From the NCBI GenBank assembly GCA_026874595.1, contig CM049306.1:62068019-62132018 (forward strand): a stretch of 64,000 nt of DNA, read 5' to 3'. Shown piece after piece: positions 35,532 through 49,281 of the stretch (its first letter is position 1; every line of letters starts with the position of its first letter). Under the pieces are notes generated by a model. It did not search any database. It saw only the letters and a list, made by a program, of their open reading frames with translations, and was not told the origin of the DNA. The translations under genes were made by a program, and so were the position numbers. Origin of the DNA: Sipunculus nudus (lineage: Eukaryota; Annelida; Sipuncula; Golfingiida; Sipunculidae).

Positions 35532-37510
35532 GTAAGTACTTGTTTTATCTTAATTTTTTAGCACATTTAGCAAATTTAATAGCGCATTCATGTATTTGTG
35601 AACATTATGATATCAATGTCAAGTGCAGTTGAACCAATGTTTAAGACCACCATTTCTTTTACACCACCTCATATATTTTAAAAGTCCACCAGCTAGTCAG
35701 TTGTTGTAAGACTGATATTATATTGACCTCTTTTGTACATTTTAAGAGGAGTCATGATTTTGTGAAAATTATGTGCAGATTTAAGTGGGCAAAGTTGGTT
35801 CCTATTTTCACATTATGTATTTTGTGTAAATAATATAAAAACAACACCATAGGACAATACATAGTGAATGTATGTAGGTGATGATGTAAGCCATATATCT
35901 AGGCACCCATATTCCTATGTTATGCTCAGTTGAACTTTATTCAGTGAGACAATACTATTATGTGCTACTTTTGTCCCTTGAAATCAGTGTACAGAGCCAC
36001 AGCAGTGGTAGTTATGATCGACCTACAGCTGTTGTTAATGCTGGTACCTGGATTTTGTGGCCTCGATTTCAGAACATGTAAATAAACAGTGAGTGGCCTG
36101 ACATGGAACTAGTGTCTCAGCGCCATGTAAGACATGTTAAGTAAATTGTGTTTTAGTTATAACTGGGATAGAACGGCATCTCATAGTCCAGTGATTTGGA
36201 AATAAATGTAAAACAGGAATTTAATTTATAATTTCATATTAAACAAGGAAGAAAATTGGCTTTAAACCTAAACAAAAAAAATCAGATGTATGTCGTTTTG
36301 TCTATCATATTTTTGATGAAGTCCATGTATTAAGGTAAGTTTATATTAAGATAATGTATCATGTATAGTCTGGACAATAGACGAGGGCATTTATCAGCAA
36401 CCACTGCTGTTACAAAACCAGTTCTCTCGTACCGCCATGCCCAAGACTGACCACTATACATATCTTAGAATTTTATTATGTGGTAGAATAAATTATATAT
36501 TTAAAGTTAACAAGTCAACAAATCTATACCATATTATAGAACAGCCAAGCAGTCTGGGACATCATCGAGACGTTTTCAGTGACTATGTGATACAGATGGA
36601 ATGGGTGTGTGGTGATACTGATAAGACAAAGCTGATCTAGTGTTTTTTGAAACATGGTTGATGCCTCATTGTTGGTCTATTTCATTTTAGTGTTGCCAAC
36701 TTGCCACAGTAACTAAAAAGGTCTTTTATGGATTTTCTTGAAACTCACCATAATTACTTATCAATAGGTAGTCACATCTTAGTTTGATTATAGGCAAAAT
36801 AAATGCATATTTAATGCAGTCAGAGGTCACAAGGCTACTTTGTGGTAATTTATGCTCATTGATGCTTATTGATGAAACTCAACAGAAATATTTACTAGCA
36901 GATTTTCTCAACTGAATTAAATTCTCTGCAACCCCCTCCAAATATTTAATGAGGTCAAAAAGCATATTATGCACCCTGGTGGTGTTTTTGTTGTTCCCTC
37001 ATATCCACCCTAAATCCCATGTACATTCATAACCCTGGCTGGGCAGTTGGATATTGACTTGTTTTCCATGGGATGTTTACCTGATTTTCAGTGATCAAAG
37101 TGCATGCTTTGACTGATCTTCAGCCAGTCTGTCTGGCCTTTTATCCCAAATCCTGTGTACATTAAAACTGGTGGGCTGGTGGTAGGATATTGGCCAGTTT
37201 TAACCAAATTTACTGCTGATTCTGTGTATGGTTATTATGTAGAGGTAAGCTGAGTAAGCTCTCATGAGTCACCTGACATACATTTTGAGTCAGAGGTTTG
37301 AGCACACTCACACTGGTGAGCACCATTATGACTTATTGAATTTCGGCTACACCATGAGTATGATTAGGATTCATCATCTGTGAAACTTACACTATTATTG
37401 TTATTTAGTCATTATTTAAACAAATTATATTATTCTTATATCTAAAACCTTCCCTATTTTATATGCCTTCCGTGAAATTGTAATATTCAAATTTCGCCTT
37501 TCAAGTTATA

Positions 37511-38824
37511 CTGTAGATTCAGATAATATCGTGGGCTTAAAATTTCGTGGTTTTTGTACAAAACGCATATCGTGGGGTATTTGAATTCGTGGAAAGACAA
37601 AGAAAACTTTAGGAAATTATGGTTATTAATACCTCCATGTGCGCAAGGAAGACGAGCCCGATGTACACAGGTGGTTTGGCTCAGATGCTTATCGCACGGT
37701 GCGCCTGTACCGCGGTCAATCAGGTCAGTGTTGAACAAACATGCTCCGCCCGACCCGAGCCTAACAAAGAATTAATCAGCCGTGACCGACACGTGCAGGG
37801 CGATACATCGGCTGTTATTTGTAACACCCGATACATCGGCTATCAGTTATAACACCCGATCACACCACGTTAACAGAAAACGTAAATCATCACTTGACCG
37901 GAGGAAAAAAATAAACGGGACCGTCCACATGAAGGTTTTTAACTTTTTTTTTATCTAGGCGGTAGTCACATGTGGCGCCTGTATTAATCCCTGACGGGGC
38001 GGTGAGACGAGGCACGGTTCGTTCGTCATTCATCATGTCAGCTATATTTGGAGATTATAAAGAAATAATTTGCCTAATAGTATTCGGTTGCGCTTACTTA
38101 CGCTAACATATATATGTACCACTATCGGCAATATTCGAAAAAAGTACCGCCTTATTTGTAATAAGTGCTCTTTCGTGTCCCGCGGTAATCGCGGTAATGC
38201 AAATGAGTTTACACGGCCCTTGTCTTTTAGACCAATAGGTAGCGTAAGTCTCGTTTAATATCTATTGAAAGAAGGTTGAAAAGGCCGGTTCTGAAAAAGC
38301 CGTGCCTCGGTAGCTATGGTTACGTACATTGGAATTTGTGTACCGTTCTTGGCGTGTCAGAACTACCGCTTTGCTCGACAGAAATGTGGTATTGTTCTTG
38401 AATTTTTCATCTGAAATGCTGATAAGAGGAAAGTACGTTTTCAGTTTAAATTATATTTTGATATTGTTTTATTGTAAAGATATCAGGGGGCCGTGTTCGT
38501 ACGATATTAGGGGAAATAATTTAATTGACAAAAGAATATTTATAAATCCCATATTTTTATAGTAATTTACAAAAAGAAATTCAGTGCATTTAATGATTGT
38601 ATCAAAACAATCATAAAAAAGTAATAAACAATTTTTGTATCTTTATTGAAAATTCAGCCAGCGGTAACAATTATAAATATAAAGTCGACCACCAGCTGCC
38701 GTTGAGATACCGTATATCCTCTGACCGTGTGATTTTTTGATCGTTGGAATCATGAATTCGTGGATTATCTTGATCCACGAAAACCACGAAAATAAAATCC
38801 CAACTAATATTTCTGAATCTACAG
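37511..38824. mobile_element. TA-flanked TIR element, CTGTAGATTCAGA family
   Basis: The ends are CTGTAGATTCAGATAATATC and, inverted, CTGTAGATTCAGAAATATTA, with TA on both outer sides (37509-37510, 38825-38826). Subterminal TTTCGTGGTTTT and GAATTCGTGG occur near both ends in inverted orientation. The 1.3-kb interior has higher CpG content than its surroundings but no frame with transposase motifs. It is a non-autonomous Tc1/mariner-type element by target site. Confidence 0.75.
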
Positions 38825-39240
38825 TATGTGAAAAGGCTGTGCCTCACATTTACCAAAATATGAATATTTTTTAACTATTTCATGATTTTGAATTTCACAC
38901 CTGCCTAATTATTAAAATATGGTTAACTCTTAAATGATTGGAAACCGAGTTTCCAATTTGACATGCTGGTTCATGGGATGACTAAGGTTTTCAGAGGATA
39001 TATAAGTATACCATAACCATACATTAAACATTAGTCACACCAGATGTTGCAAGAACAAACACTCTTTTTTTCTCAAACTTTATTTATTTTTCAAATATGA
39101 CATACCTGAATATTCTCACAGCCAATAAATAAGATTACATGTTTGCATATTATCACACTATGCAGGTTGTCATTTTTACTGTGGGAGTGAAGGGATACAG
39201 TTTGGAGGATTGTGTGATTCAGTACAGAGTCACTGTGTTT

Positions 39241-41322
39241 AGCTCAGCTGACTATAAGTCATCTGAGCTATAAACGTGGTCCTTTGTCCGTCGTCCGTCC
39301 GGCCGGCCGGCCATCCGTCCGTTAACAGGGCACGTTTATAAACCATTGGACCTACAAATCCAAAATTTTGCATACCATTAGATGTCCCAAAAATCTCCTA
39401 CCATAGGACTTCGTTCCTTTGTGATATTAAGGAAAAACCTCCATTTACCATAAAAAGCCATTGTTACACTTCAAGGCTGCCTAATATCAAAACCACTGAT
39501 CTGTTTTTGATCATATTTAGTATTCATATTCTTCCATACATTTTCTATGAACATACCAAAAATTAGGTCAGTATTGGGTATTTTTTTTAAGTTATGGGCC
39601 CAAATATAATGCAATTTTTAAAAAAATCAGGAAATATATTTACTCACCTAACATGAGAATTGCTAAAGCTGGGGACTTTTTTTCAGGAATATAACTTTAT
39701 TTAATCAAGATTCAATTGTTTACCCAAAATTAGATCTGAATTTTGCAAAGTTTTCAAGTTATTAGCATAAATAAAAAATCAATTCCTTAAATTTTGTCCA
39801 ACTTTGGCAATAGCATGTTTTTTTTCCCTGTAAGCACTGTTGATTTAATTTTCACAGCATATAAACATAAGGATTTAATTTTTTAAAATCTGGAATTTCA
39901 AAGGAATTGATTGAAAAGAGTAGCTTTTATTCAAGTTTTCATACACCATGGCAAGTGTTGTTTACATCTAGCTCACCTAGTAGTACAGCCTTCACTTGCA
40001 TTATGTAACCCACCCCATGTAGCTTGCCTTAGCTCAGCTTGGCCACTACTAGCAGGCTTCCCCTCTGACCTGCACTCGCCCCCGCCCCCCCCCCTTCCCC
40101 CAGATGGTGCATTAACTAGATGAATGTTATATATAATTTTCTGTATTTTATTTTATTCTTGGCTATGCTGCATTTTAGATTTTGTTTTGTACCACCAGGT
40201 TTACAATGCACAAAATACAATGCAATTTTTAAAGTGCACATTTAATTGTGTCCACAAAGTGGTGTATTGCTATGAAAGTGTGGATGTTCATCAGATAAGT
40301 AATTCCTTACTTGAGAAGAGTAAAAACTTCACCAGGTGTGAAATTGACTATTAATTCCAGTAATAAATAATAGCTGAGATTGTAATTAGCATAATGATAT
40401 TGTTGTCCCTCATTCAACCAAGAGTGTGTATACTTTATTTGAAAAGATGTTTTTATTTTATCAAATTTACTTAATCTTTTAAAATATTTCTGTGAATAAA
40501 ATTAAGCATGTACCGAAAACTCCAGTGTGCAAAACTTTTTAATAGTGATTCAAGGAAATATCTTGTAAATGACATGTTGTGGCATTATTTTCTTTTAAAT
40601 TCTGTTTAAACATTTGTGATTTTAAAATAATAAAATATATGTGTATGCATAATATGACCCAATATGAGCTACACTCTTGATATGTAATGATTCCAACTTA
40701 GAATTCTAATATTTTAACTTATATTTTCAGTTTTTTTTATTACACATTTATAAAACTTGAAAATAAAGAAAATGAATCAGATAAAAACTATTAATGGAAA
40801 AAGTGGATATGCTAAAAAAATAGGCTTATATATAAACTTAAATGCATTATTCCCTTGAAAGTGAAATAAAGGTATTAGTCCATTCTGTCCACTTGCCTGT
40901 CCATCTGTAAATTTTTCATATGAATCACAGTATCTCAAAACTTTTACTGTTTTTTTCTTGATAGTCTTGTCAGACTATTAGTTTGCAGTCATATATTTAA
41001 AACTTTACTATAACCAAGTAGGAGGGCCCCTTTCCTCTTAGCTTCTCATATGCTTATATAAATGAATGATCTTAACTACTTTGACCAAATACATAATACT
41101 CTGAACTGCTGACCCTTCAGTTTAAACCCTCCCCCCCCCCCCTTTTTCAAAATCCAGTGTTATTCCATCACAGATGGCCAGGTGTGCCTACAACTGCAAT
41201 TTAGCTCGGTTCAAATGTAGTATTTTCCCATTCCTGTCACAATAGAATATTTTGCATATTTTGCATTTGCAAAAATTTCAAACTTAAGCTGAGTGCCGTG
41301 ACCCATGGGTCCCTTGTTTATA
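39241..41322 (+). mobile_element. hairpin-ended dispersed element (AGCTCAG family), copy 1
   Basis: It starts with a hairpin, AGCTCAG-C-TGAC / TATAA / GTCA-T-CTGAGCT (39241-39269), then a CCGTC-rich stretch. It ends at the palindrome GACCCATGGGTC followed by CCTTGTTTA. The same start and end bracket 46732-48640. The interior is AT-rich with C runs and has no coding capacity. There are no inverted termini or target duplication, so a rolling-circle (Helitron-like) mechanism is possible but unproven. Confidence 0.55.
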
Positions 41323-41453
41323 CCTGACTGATTACTTTGTACTTGCATGTTTCATCCAGAAATCCCCAGTATAGGATTCTCTCATTTACTGCTCTCAGTT
41401 CCCATTGTACTCTTTCTTCATAAAACAGTTGACTATTATCATTTTCTTGTTTT

Positions 41454-43390
41454 TATACCTTTTAATACCCCCATAATTGCCACTTGACAGAGCTGTGAGC
41501 ATTGTAAGTCAAAAACTAATGGACAGATTTCTTTCATATTATGAACATGTAGAGAGATGGGTTTTGGGTTGAGGTCTATTTAAATTTAGGTCATGGCCTT
41601 TACCATGAGAGTGGCTTTGACCTTTGATATTTCCATATTTGGTGAAAATCACACACCCTTTATGATATCTCCAGTGTTTATAGCCATATGGATTTCAAAC
41701 GTGACTTATGTATGGCCCACCACAAAAGTGAAAACCCTATAGGTTCTAGGGTCATGAGGTCAAAGTCACTAGAATCACATCTTTAAAGGATATTGTGGAT
41801 GCATTTTAAGCCAAAACTTTTCATCTCAGATCTTCCATCTTGAAGATATAGCTCACTTGCCCATAGTGGATGATCCATATCAATTTTGGGGTCACAAGGT
41901 CAAAGGTCAAGGCCACAGGAGCTATCTGTCAAAAAATTTGTTTCCGGATGATAATTCCAGCTTTTTTTGATGTATGGATTTTAAACTTGACTTAAATATG
42001 TCCCATTAAAAAAGTAAGATCCCAATTGATTTTAGGGTCACTAGGTCAAAGGTCAAGGTCACAGGACAAACATCTTTGAAAAGATTGTGGATGCATTTTC
42101 AGCCAAACTTTTCATCTCAATCCTTTTATCTTGAAGATATAGTTCACCTGCCAATAGAGGAAGACCCCTATCCATTTTTAGGTCCCAAGGTCAAAGGTGA
42201 AGGTCACAGGAGCCATCTGTCCAAAAATTCATTTCCTGATGATTACTCCAGCTTGGAATTATTTATGGGTATCAAACTTGACTTATATATGGCCCATCAA
42301 TAAAACAAGATTCCTATTAATTTTGAGGTCATGAGGTCAAAGGTCAAGGTCACAGGACAATCATCTTTGAAAAGATTGGGGATGCATTTTCAGCCAAACT
42401 TTTCATCTCAGACCTTTTATCTTGCACATATAGTTCACTTGCCAATAGAGGAGGACCCCTGTCCATTTTTAAGTCACAAGGTTAAAAGTGAAGGTCACAG
42501 GAGCCACCTGTCCAAAAATTCATTTCCTAATGATAACTCCAGCTTGGAGTTTCATACTTGACTTATATTTGTACATCCAACTAGGAAAGTTTTCTCATAA
42601 ACCATACAGGTGGAGCCACCTACCTTCCCTTTTTTGTAGAATATATTAAAACCTTTTCTGAGGAGTGATTTGCCCTATTTGCTTGAAAATGTGCATATCC
42701 ATAGATCTTGGACTCCTACATTTTGTACTAAAGACTGGTGGCGCCATCAGCAATCGTTTAAGCTTGGGGTCCATCTGTACATGTGCTTTGGGTGAAAATA
42801 GCTCATATCTCCGGATTGGTTGAAGGTATTGATCTGAAATTTGGCATGTCCATCCATCTTTGAAAGTTTTCTTGTAAACCAGTCAGGTGGCAACACCTGC
42901 CTTCCCATTTCTGTAAAATAAATTAATGCTCTTTTTTTTTCTGAGAAGTGATTTGCACTATTGGCCTGAAATTGTGCACATCAATAGATCATAGACTCTG
43001 CCATCTTGTACTCAAGATTGGCGGTGCCATCTGCTAGTGTTTTGCTGTGGTGTCCATCTGCACATGTGCTTTTGGTGAAAATTGCTCATATTTCTGGAGT
43101 GGTTCAAGGTATTGGTCTTAAATTTGGCATGTCTATCCATCTTGGAAAATTTTCTTTAAAACCAGACAGGTGGTGCCATCTACCTTCCTGATTCTGTAAA
43201 ATAAATTAATGCTCTTTTCTCAAGAGAGATTCAACATATTGGCCCCAATATTTGGTGAAAAATATTGTTTCTCAAGTTGATTGATGGAAGAAACCATAGT
43301 TGCTTGCTAAGTGTCAGTATATGCTGCTGAAGATTGGGGGCCTGTTCTTGGGGGGGGGGATTGTTTGGGGATACTTGTCTAGTTCAAGTA
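41454..43390 (-). mobile_element. inverted family-2 element carrying both repeat types
   Basis: The start (TTTTAATACCCCCATAATTGCC, GTCAAAAACTAATGGACAGA) is the complement of 3660-3780. It lacks the right-end hairpin, so it is truncated. 41600-42560 holds about three AGGTCA-type units. 42600-43220 holds units with GGTGGCGCCAT or GGTGG.GCCA motifs like family 1. It ends at 43360-43390 with TTTGGGGATACTTGTCTAGTT, the degenerate left terminus in reverse. The presence of both tandem types inside one element links families 1 and 2. Confidence 0.6.
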
Positions 43391-43550
43391 TGGTTTCTGT
43401 GTCCTTGCATTTTATGCACAAGGCAAACTGTAAAGTTTCTTGAGGAAATTTTGGGGACTCTTTTGAATCCTCTTTCAGTGACTGGTCACAGCATGAGAAC
43501 ATTCATAAATATTCTTCAGCGCACAAAACAAGATATTCAAGGATATATAT

Positions 43551-44803
43551 GTCGAGGCCCAGATTAGAATCTGGCCCAGATCAAAATTCTGATCTTGGCC
43601 ATACTAGTTTTAAACTGGGCCAGCCCAGATGAAAATTTTAATCTGGGCCAGTCAAGCCTACAATCCTGTGGTGAAGACTCCAGGATTTAAATCTGGTCTG
43701 GACTGATTTTACACTGGGCTGGCCCAGATTAGAATTATGATCTGGGCTAGTCAGGTTTACAATTCTCTGGTGGACAGATTTTAAACTTGGCCAGCCAAGA
43801 TTAGAATTTTATCTGGGCCAGTCAAAATTATAATCTTGTTGTGGACTGATTTTTTACTTGGTCAGCCCAGATGAGAATCCTAATCTAATCCTAGGCTAGC
43901 TTGCTTTTTATCACCTTAAATCAGATAAAACAGTCAACATTTATTTCAGATACACTATTTTGAAGGGCACATGTAAAATATCTTAGTCAGCAAAAAAGCT
44001 AACCATCTTATAAGGTCCAATGTTACAATACATGCAATCTTGTTAATGGGTGACTGGGGGGAAAGGTCACAGACCAAAGGCCCAAATATAGATAAATAAT
44101 AAATAACTTTAAATAACAAATAAATTTTGAATTTACAGGTCTTAGTTCACAAGCATAACATTGAGTAATATATATATTACAAATTATTGATTACATTTTG
44201 TTTAAGTTTGTTAAATAATGCACGTTCTGCGGGCTATATTGTTTTTTTTCAGCTGCAAAATACCAATGTTTAACATGATTATTTTATAATTATAATTTTT
44301 ACATTTCACATAAGAGGTAAAATTACCAAAATCAATATGACAGGAGTCCAAGCTATGATATTTTCATAGAGTATGAAATAAATTCATAAAATTTTAATTA
44401 TTATGGACTTACAATGTTTGCAAACTCTTTGAATTGATTGAAGGCCAGCTAGGTATAATATAGTGTAATTGAAGCCAGCCTAGGAGTATAGATTAGGATT
44501 CTGATCTAGGCTGGCCCAGTTTAAAATAAGTCCACCATAGGATTGTAAACTTGACCGGCCCAGATCAAAATTCCAGTCTGGGCTGGCCCAGTTTAAAATC
44601 AGTCCAGACCAGATTTAAATCCTGAAGTCTTCACCACAGGATTGGAATCTGGACTGGCCCAGATCAAAATTTTAATCTGGGCTGGCTCAGTTTAAAACCT
44701 GTCTGGCCCAGATTACAACTTTGATCTGGGCCGGTCCAGATTACAATTTTGATCTGGGCTGGCCCAGTTTAAAATTGGGCCAGATTCTAATCTGGGACTC
44801 GAC
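43551..44803. mobile_element. foldback-type element with repeat-built inverted arms
   Basis: The ends GTCGAGGCCCAGATTAGAAT and, inverted, GTCGAGTCCCAGATTAGAAT define arms of about 350 bp (to about 43905 and from about 44455). Each arm is made of short repeats of TCTGGGCCAGCCCAGAT type, themselves partly palindromic. About 550 bp of AT-rich DNA separates the arms. The flanks share ATATA (43545-43550, 44804-44808). Long repeat-built inverted arms are the hallmark of Foldback elements. No coding is present. Confidence 0.7.
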
Positions 44804-46023
44804 ATATACATTATATAGATCCATTAGTAGTTCCCTTCAATGTACACATGATAATTTACATTTTCGTGTTACACATGATACTTACATATCCATAAAGATG
44901 TATAGCAGTGGTCCAGGGATTGCACTTAATTACATCAGACAGGAGCAACCATTGTTCATCACAGGAACCTCTCATTATTCAGGATGTGTGTATTACTCGT
45001 CCACATATAATAGGTCTGTCACATGAAAGGTAAAACCTAGCATTCACATCTAATACAGGGGAGTGTGTATTTCCCTGATCCTGTCATGTGTCTTGTCTCT
45101 TACCATTCATTTACTCTAGTCAAGAATATCAGAGGGGAGGATATCACAGAGCAAATGAAGGCAGATCTTTATACAGTTTTAGTTTAATTTTTTCTTGTAT
45201 ATGGCAGAGCATCACAATTGTTTTTTACAGGATTCCTTCTTTTCTGAACTTCGGTTTAAAACAAAAAATTAAATCCTGAAACTAGGTGTTTTTACTAACA
45301 AGCACAGTGCTGTTTTAAATAGAAGGTTTCCTGTATATCTTCCATGCAGACATCGTTGGAGGGCAGGTACTTGAGTGATAATACGGCACCTTCGAAGGAC
45401 AAACAATAATAGATTTGCAAAAAAATAAAATTAAGTATTCTTTTGTTACATTGATAAATGTGTATTTATATTTTAATCATCAAAGTACACAGAATTTTTT
45501 CTATTAACATCAATATAGATCGAAGATTATTGTTACAATGTGTAACAAAGGTTGTGAGAGAGAGGCACAAGACTAGGTTGATAGACACGAGACTTTTTGA
45601 CACACTATTCCAGATCAGTTGACATGTTGTTACAGCAGAAGAGTAGTCTCCCTCAGTCTGTGCCATCTATGACAGAACCATGACCATGAGTCTTTTTGAC
45701 ACAGAGTTGGATTGATATTATTGATGTATATTCATTAACCTTCAGTTACATCACTGATACAAGCTGCTATTGGATCAGGTGGTAATGGTGACCTGACATT
45801 TGACATAATTATGCATGTCATCATTTTACATATGACTATATTGAACTGATACAGATCCAGTTATAGACTGACCTGCAGTCCTATTTCCAAACTCTATAAA
45901 CATGATTAGATAATCTCATCACAGAAACCAATTTAGAGCTAATTTGTGAGAGTACATTAAGGCTTTACAAACATACTGAATAACCATTAGACACTTGGTC
46001 ATATGATCACCAATAATATTTTT

Positions 46024-48640
46024 AGTTCAGCTGACTGTAAGTCATCTGAGCTATAGTTGTGGTCCATTGTCCCTCGTCTGTCCGTCTGTCCATCTGTTAG
46101 ACTGTCACGTTTTGAAACCGTTAGACCTACGAATCCAAAATTTGGCATACCAATAGATATTCCAAAAATCTCTAACTATACAAAAAATTGGGTCAGTATG
46201 ACTTTGTTCCTTCGAGATATTAAGGAAAAACCTCAAATTTCCATTAAAAACCTGTTATTACACTTCAGGACTGCCTCGTATCAAAACCACTTATCTGTTT
46301 TTCTTAATATTTACCATAAGTATTCTTCTATATATTTCCTATATACATGCCAGAAATTAAGTTTATTAAGTGTAATTTCTTTAAGTTATGGGCCCGATCA
46401 TAATGGACTTAGTAAAAAATAAGGAAAAATATTTACTCACTTAACATGAAAAATTTTGAAACTAGGGACTTTTTCCCCAAGTATATAATGTTCTTTAATT
46501 AAGATTCAATTGTATACCCAAAATAAGATCTGAATTTTGTAATTTTTTAAAGTTTTTAACATGAAAATAAAATCAGTACCTTAAATTTTGCCCAACTTTG
46601 ACCTTTGCACTTTTTTTTCTTGTGAGTACTGTTGATTTAATTTTCACAGCATATCAACATAAGTATTGAATCTGTTTAAATCTGAAATTTGAAAATAAAA
46701 GTTTGAAAATTAGGCTAGTTGTTGAATTTTTTAGCTCAGCTGACTATAAGTCATCTGAGCTATAGTCGTGGTCCATTGTCCGTCGTCAGTCTGTCTGTCC
46801 ATCCGTCCGTAGATGTGGCACGTTTTGAAACCGCAAGACTTAGGAATCCAAAATTCAGCAAAATGTTAGATGTCCCCAAGATATCCTACCAAGCCGAAAA
46901 CTGGGTCTTTGCGACTTGGTTCCATTGAGAAATTAAGGAAAAACCTCAAATTTTTATTAAAAACCTATTTTCACTCTTCAGGACTGCCTAATATCAAAAC
47001 CACTCATCTGTTTTTCCTCATATTTACCATAAATATTCTTCTATATAGTTCCTATGTACATGCCAGAAATTAAGTCTGTTAAGTATAAATTCTTTAAGTT
47101 ATGGGCCTGAACATAATAGACTTTGTAAAAAATCAGGAAAAATATTTACTCACTTAACATAAAAAATTTTGAAACTAGAGTCTATTTTCCCAAGTATATA
47201 ACTATGTTTAATTAAGATTTAATTGTTTACCCAAAATAAGATCTGAATTTTGTAAATTTTTTAAGTTATTAGCATAAAAATAAAATCAGTACCTTAAATT
47301 TAGCCAAACTTTGACCATGGCACGTTTTTCTCCTGTATGTACCATTGATTTAATTTTCACAGCATGTAAACATAAATATTTAATTTGTTTAAATCTGAAA
47401 TTTGAAAATAAAAGCTTGAAAATTAAGCTAGTTATTGATTTTTTTTCTTGAGGCTCTACTGTAGTCATTTGCTTTGATAACAGATTACAGATGCAGGGTC
47501 CAACTCCAGGTCACTGGAAGTCGGGCTATGCCAAGGTTTCTGATTTGTTACAGTCACTGGGGGAGACCCCCTGCTCTGACAGGTGTACAGTTATTCTAAT
47601 ATCACCACCCCAATCCCCCCCCCCCCCCCCCCCCCCCCCCGCAAACCCAACCCACTAAGTGTAATGCAGTAATTGTTATTGTTTTCACTGTATTTCCTTA
47701 ATTGTAACGCTGTTTCCACTCCAATATACAAAAACTTTCCTTAAAAAAGTAATTCAAGTGTAATCCAGAAGATGCCATGTTGTGTTAATGTAGCATTTTT
47801 AAAGAAATTAATTTTCTTTTAAATGATTTTAACAGATATAATTGAACCCATAAGTATGCTTAAATTTATAAAATTAGAGCACATTATGGATAAATAAAGA
47901 CACAATTGAAAATTGTGAAATCTAAATCAAGTATTATTTTTAGATATTTATTGTTTTTGCAGATTTAAAAGATATATTTTTGTGGTAAAAAATAAATAAA
48001 CATTTGTATGCATGGTGTGGTGTTATATGACAAGATTGAGATTTATGTTGATGCAATTGAGAATTATGAATCAACTTTTATATTCAGATGTATCTGTTTT
48101 ATTGGAAATGTATAGAAATATAAACTTAAATTTAAAAAAAATGATGTGATAAAAAAATTAGGATTTAATACAAACATTTGTTCATTATTTTCCTGCCACA
48201 GCAGAATTTGAGATCAGGCTTTGTTTGCCCTGTTTTATGTTGTTAATTAGTTATATTTCATCTGTATACATTTCATAAAAAAATACATATATAATTAATA
48301 ATATATATTATACAAAAAAAATAGATTCAATAAACAAATTTGTAAACTACTGAAATGTCAACAGTTAATCAAAAAGCCAACTGATGATCATGGTAATAGT
48401 ACAGATCATTTGTTCACAAACTGCTCACATGCTTCAGTTTCAACATTAGGAAACACAAGGTCAGGTCACAAAATATTTTTTGCAACAATTTCTTCCTCAT
48501 CAATACAAACCAATCATATAAACCAACCATGGCCTTTATTACCTCTTCCTCTTACACTTGATCTCCATTTGATATTATTTTAGATTTTTACCTTCAAGGT
48601 CAACTTCAGCTGAGCACAGTGACCCATAGGTCCCTTGTTT
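46024..48640 (+). mobile_element. AGCTCAG-family element with a 5' partial tandem copy
   Basis: 46024-46731 and 46732-47440 are head-to-tail copies of the 5' part, each beginning with the AGCTCAG/CTGAGCT-type hairpin. The second runs on to the 3' palindrome ACCCATAGGTC-CCTTGTTTA at 48619-48640. 47446-47800 contains a segment that recurs at 48636-48976. The interior has no coding. Tandem 5' units are common in rolling-circle elements, but this origin is not demonstrated. Confidence 0.55.
47446..47800 (+). repeat. direct repeat, first copy (second at 48636-48976)
   Basis: Blocks such as GGGGGAGA.CCCCTGCT.TGACAGGTGTACAGTTATT, TTATTGTTTTCACTGT and GTAATCCAGAAGATGCCATGT recur in order about 1.19 kb downstream. 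Each copy has a homopolymeric C tract (47615-47640, 26 C; 48802-48819, 18 C). Confidence 0.8.
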
Positions 48641-48976
48641 AGGCTTTATTGTAGACACTTGCTTTGTCAACATGCAGGTTGGCCACTCCTGGTCACTGTA
48701 GTTAGCTATGCCAGGGTTCCTAATGTGTTACAGTCAGTGGGGGAGATCCCCTGCTGTGACAGGTGTACAGTTATTTTCATATCACCACCCTGTACTGTCA
48801 ACCCCCCCCCCCCCCCCCCGAAAACCAAACCCAGCAAGTGTTATGCAGTAAATGTTATTGTTTTCACTGTCTCGCCTTAATTGTAATGCAGGTTCCACTC
48901 CAATAAACAAAAATATCCTTGAAAAAGTAATTCAAGGTGTAATCCAGAAGATGCCATGTAGTGTTAATGTAGTCCT
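48636..48976 (+). repeat. direct repeat, second copy
   Basis: Second copy of 47446-47800. It begins right after the 3' terminus of the AGCTCAG-family element and runs into the minisatellite at 48980. Confidence 0.8.
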
Positions 48977-49281
48977 ACACTATGCTGTGTGAATATGTGT
49001 GGCTGGGGATCATGATTATAAATATGTGTGGCTGGGAGTCATACACTGTACTGTGTAAATATGTGTTGCATGGAGTCCTACACTATACTGTGTAAATATG
49101 TGTGGCTGGGAGTCATGATTAGAAATATGTGTGGCTGGGAGTCATACACTGTACTGTGTAAATATGTGTGGCTGGGGGTCATGATTGTAAACATGTGTGG
49201 CTGGGAGTCGTACACTATACTGTGTAAATATGTGTGACAGGGAGTCATACACTGTACTGTGTAAATATGTGTGGCTTGGGG

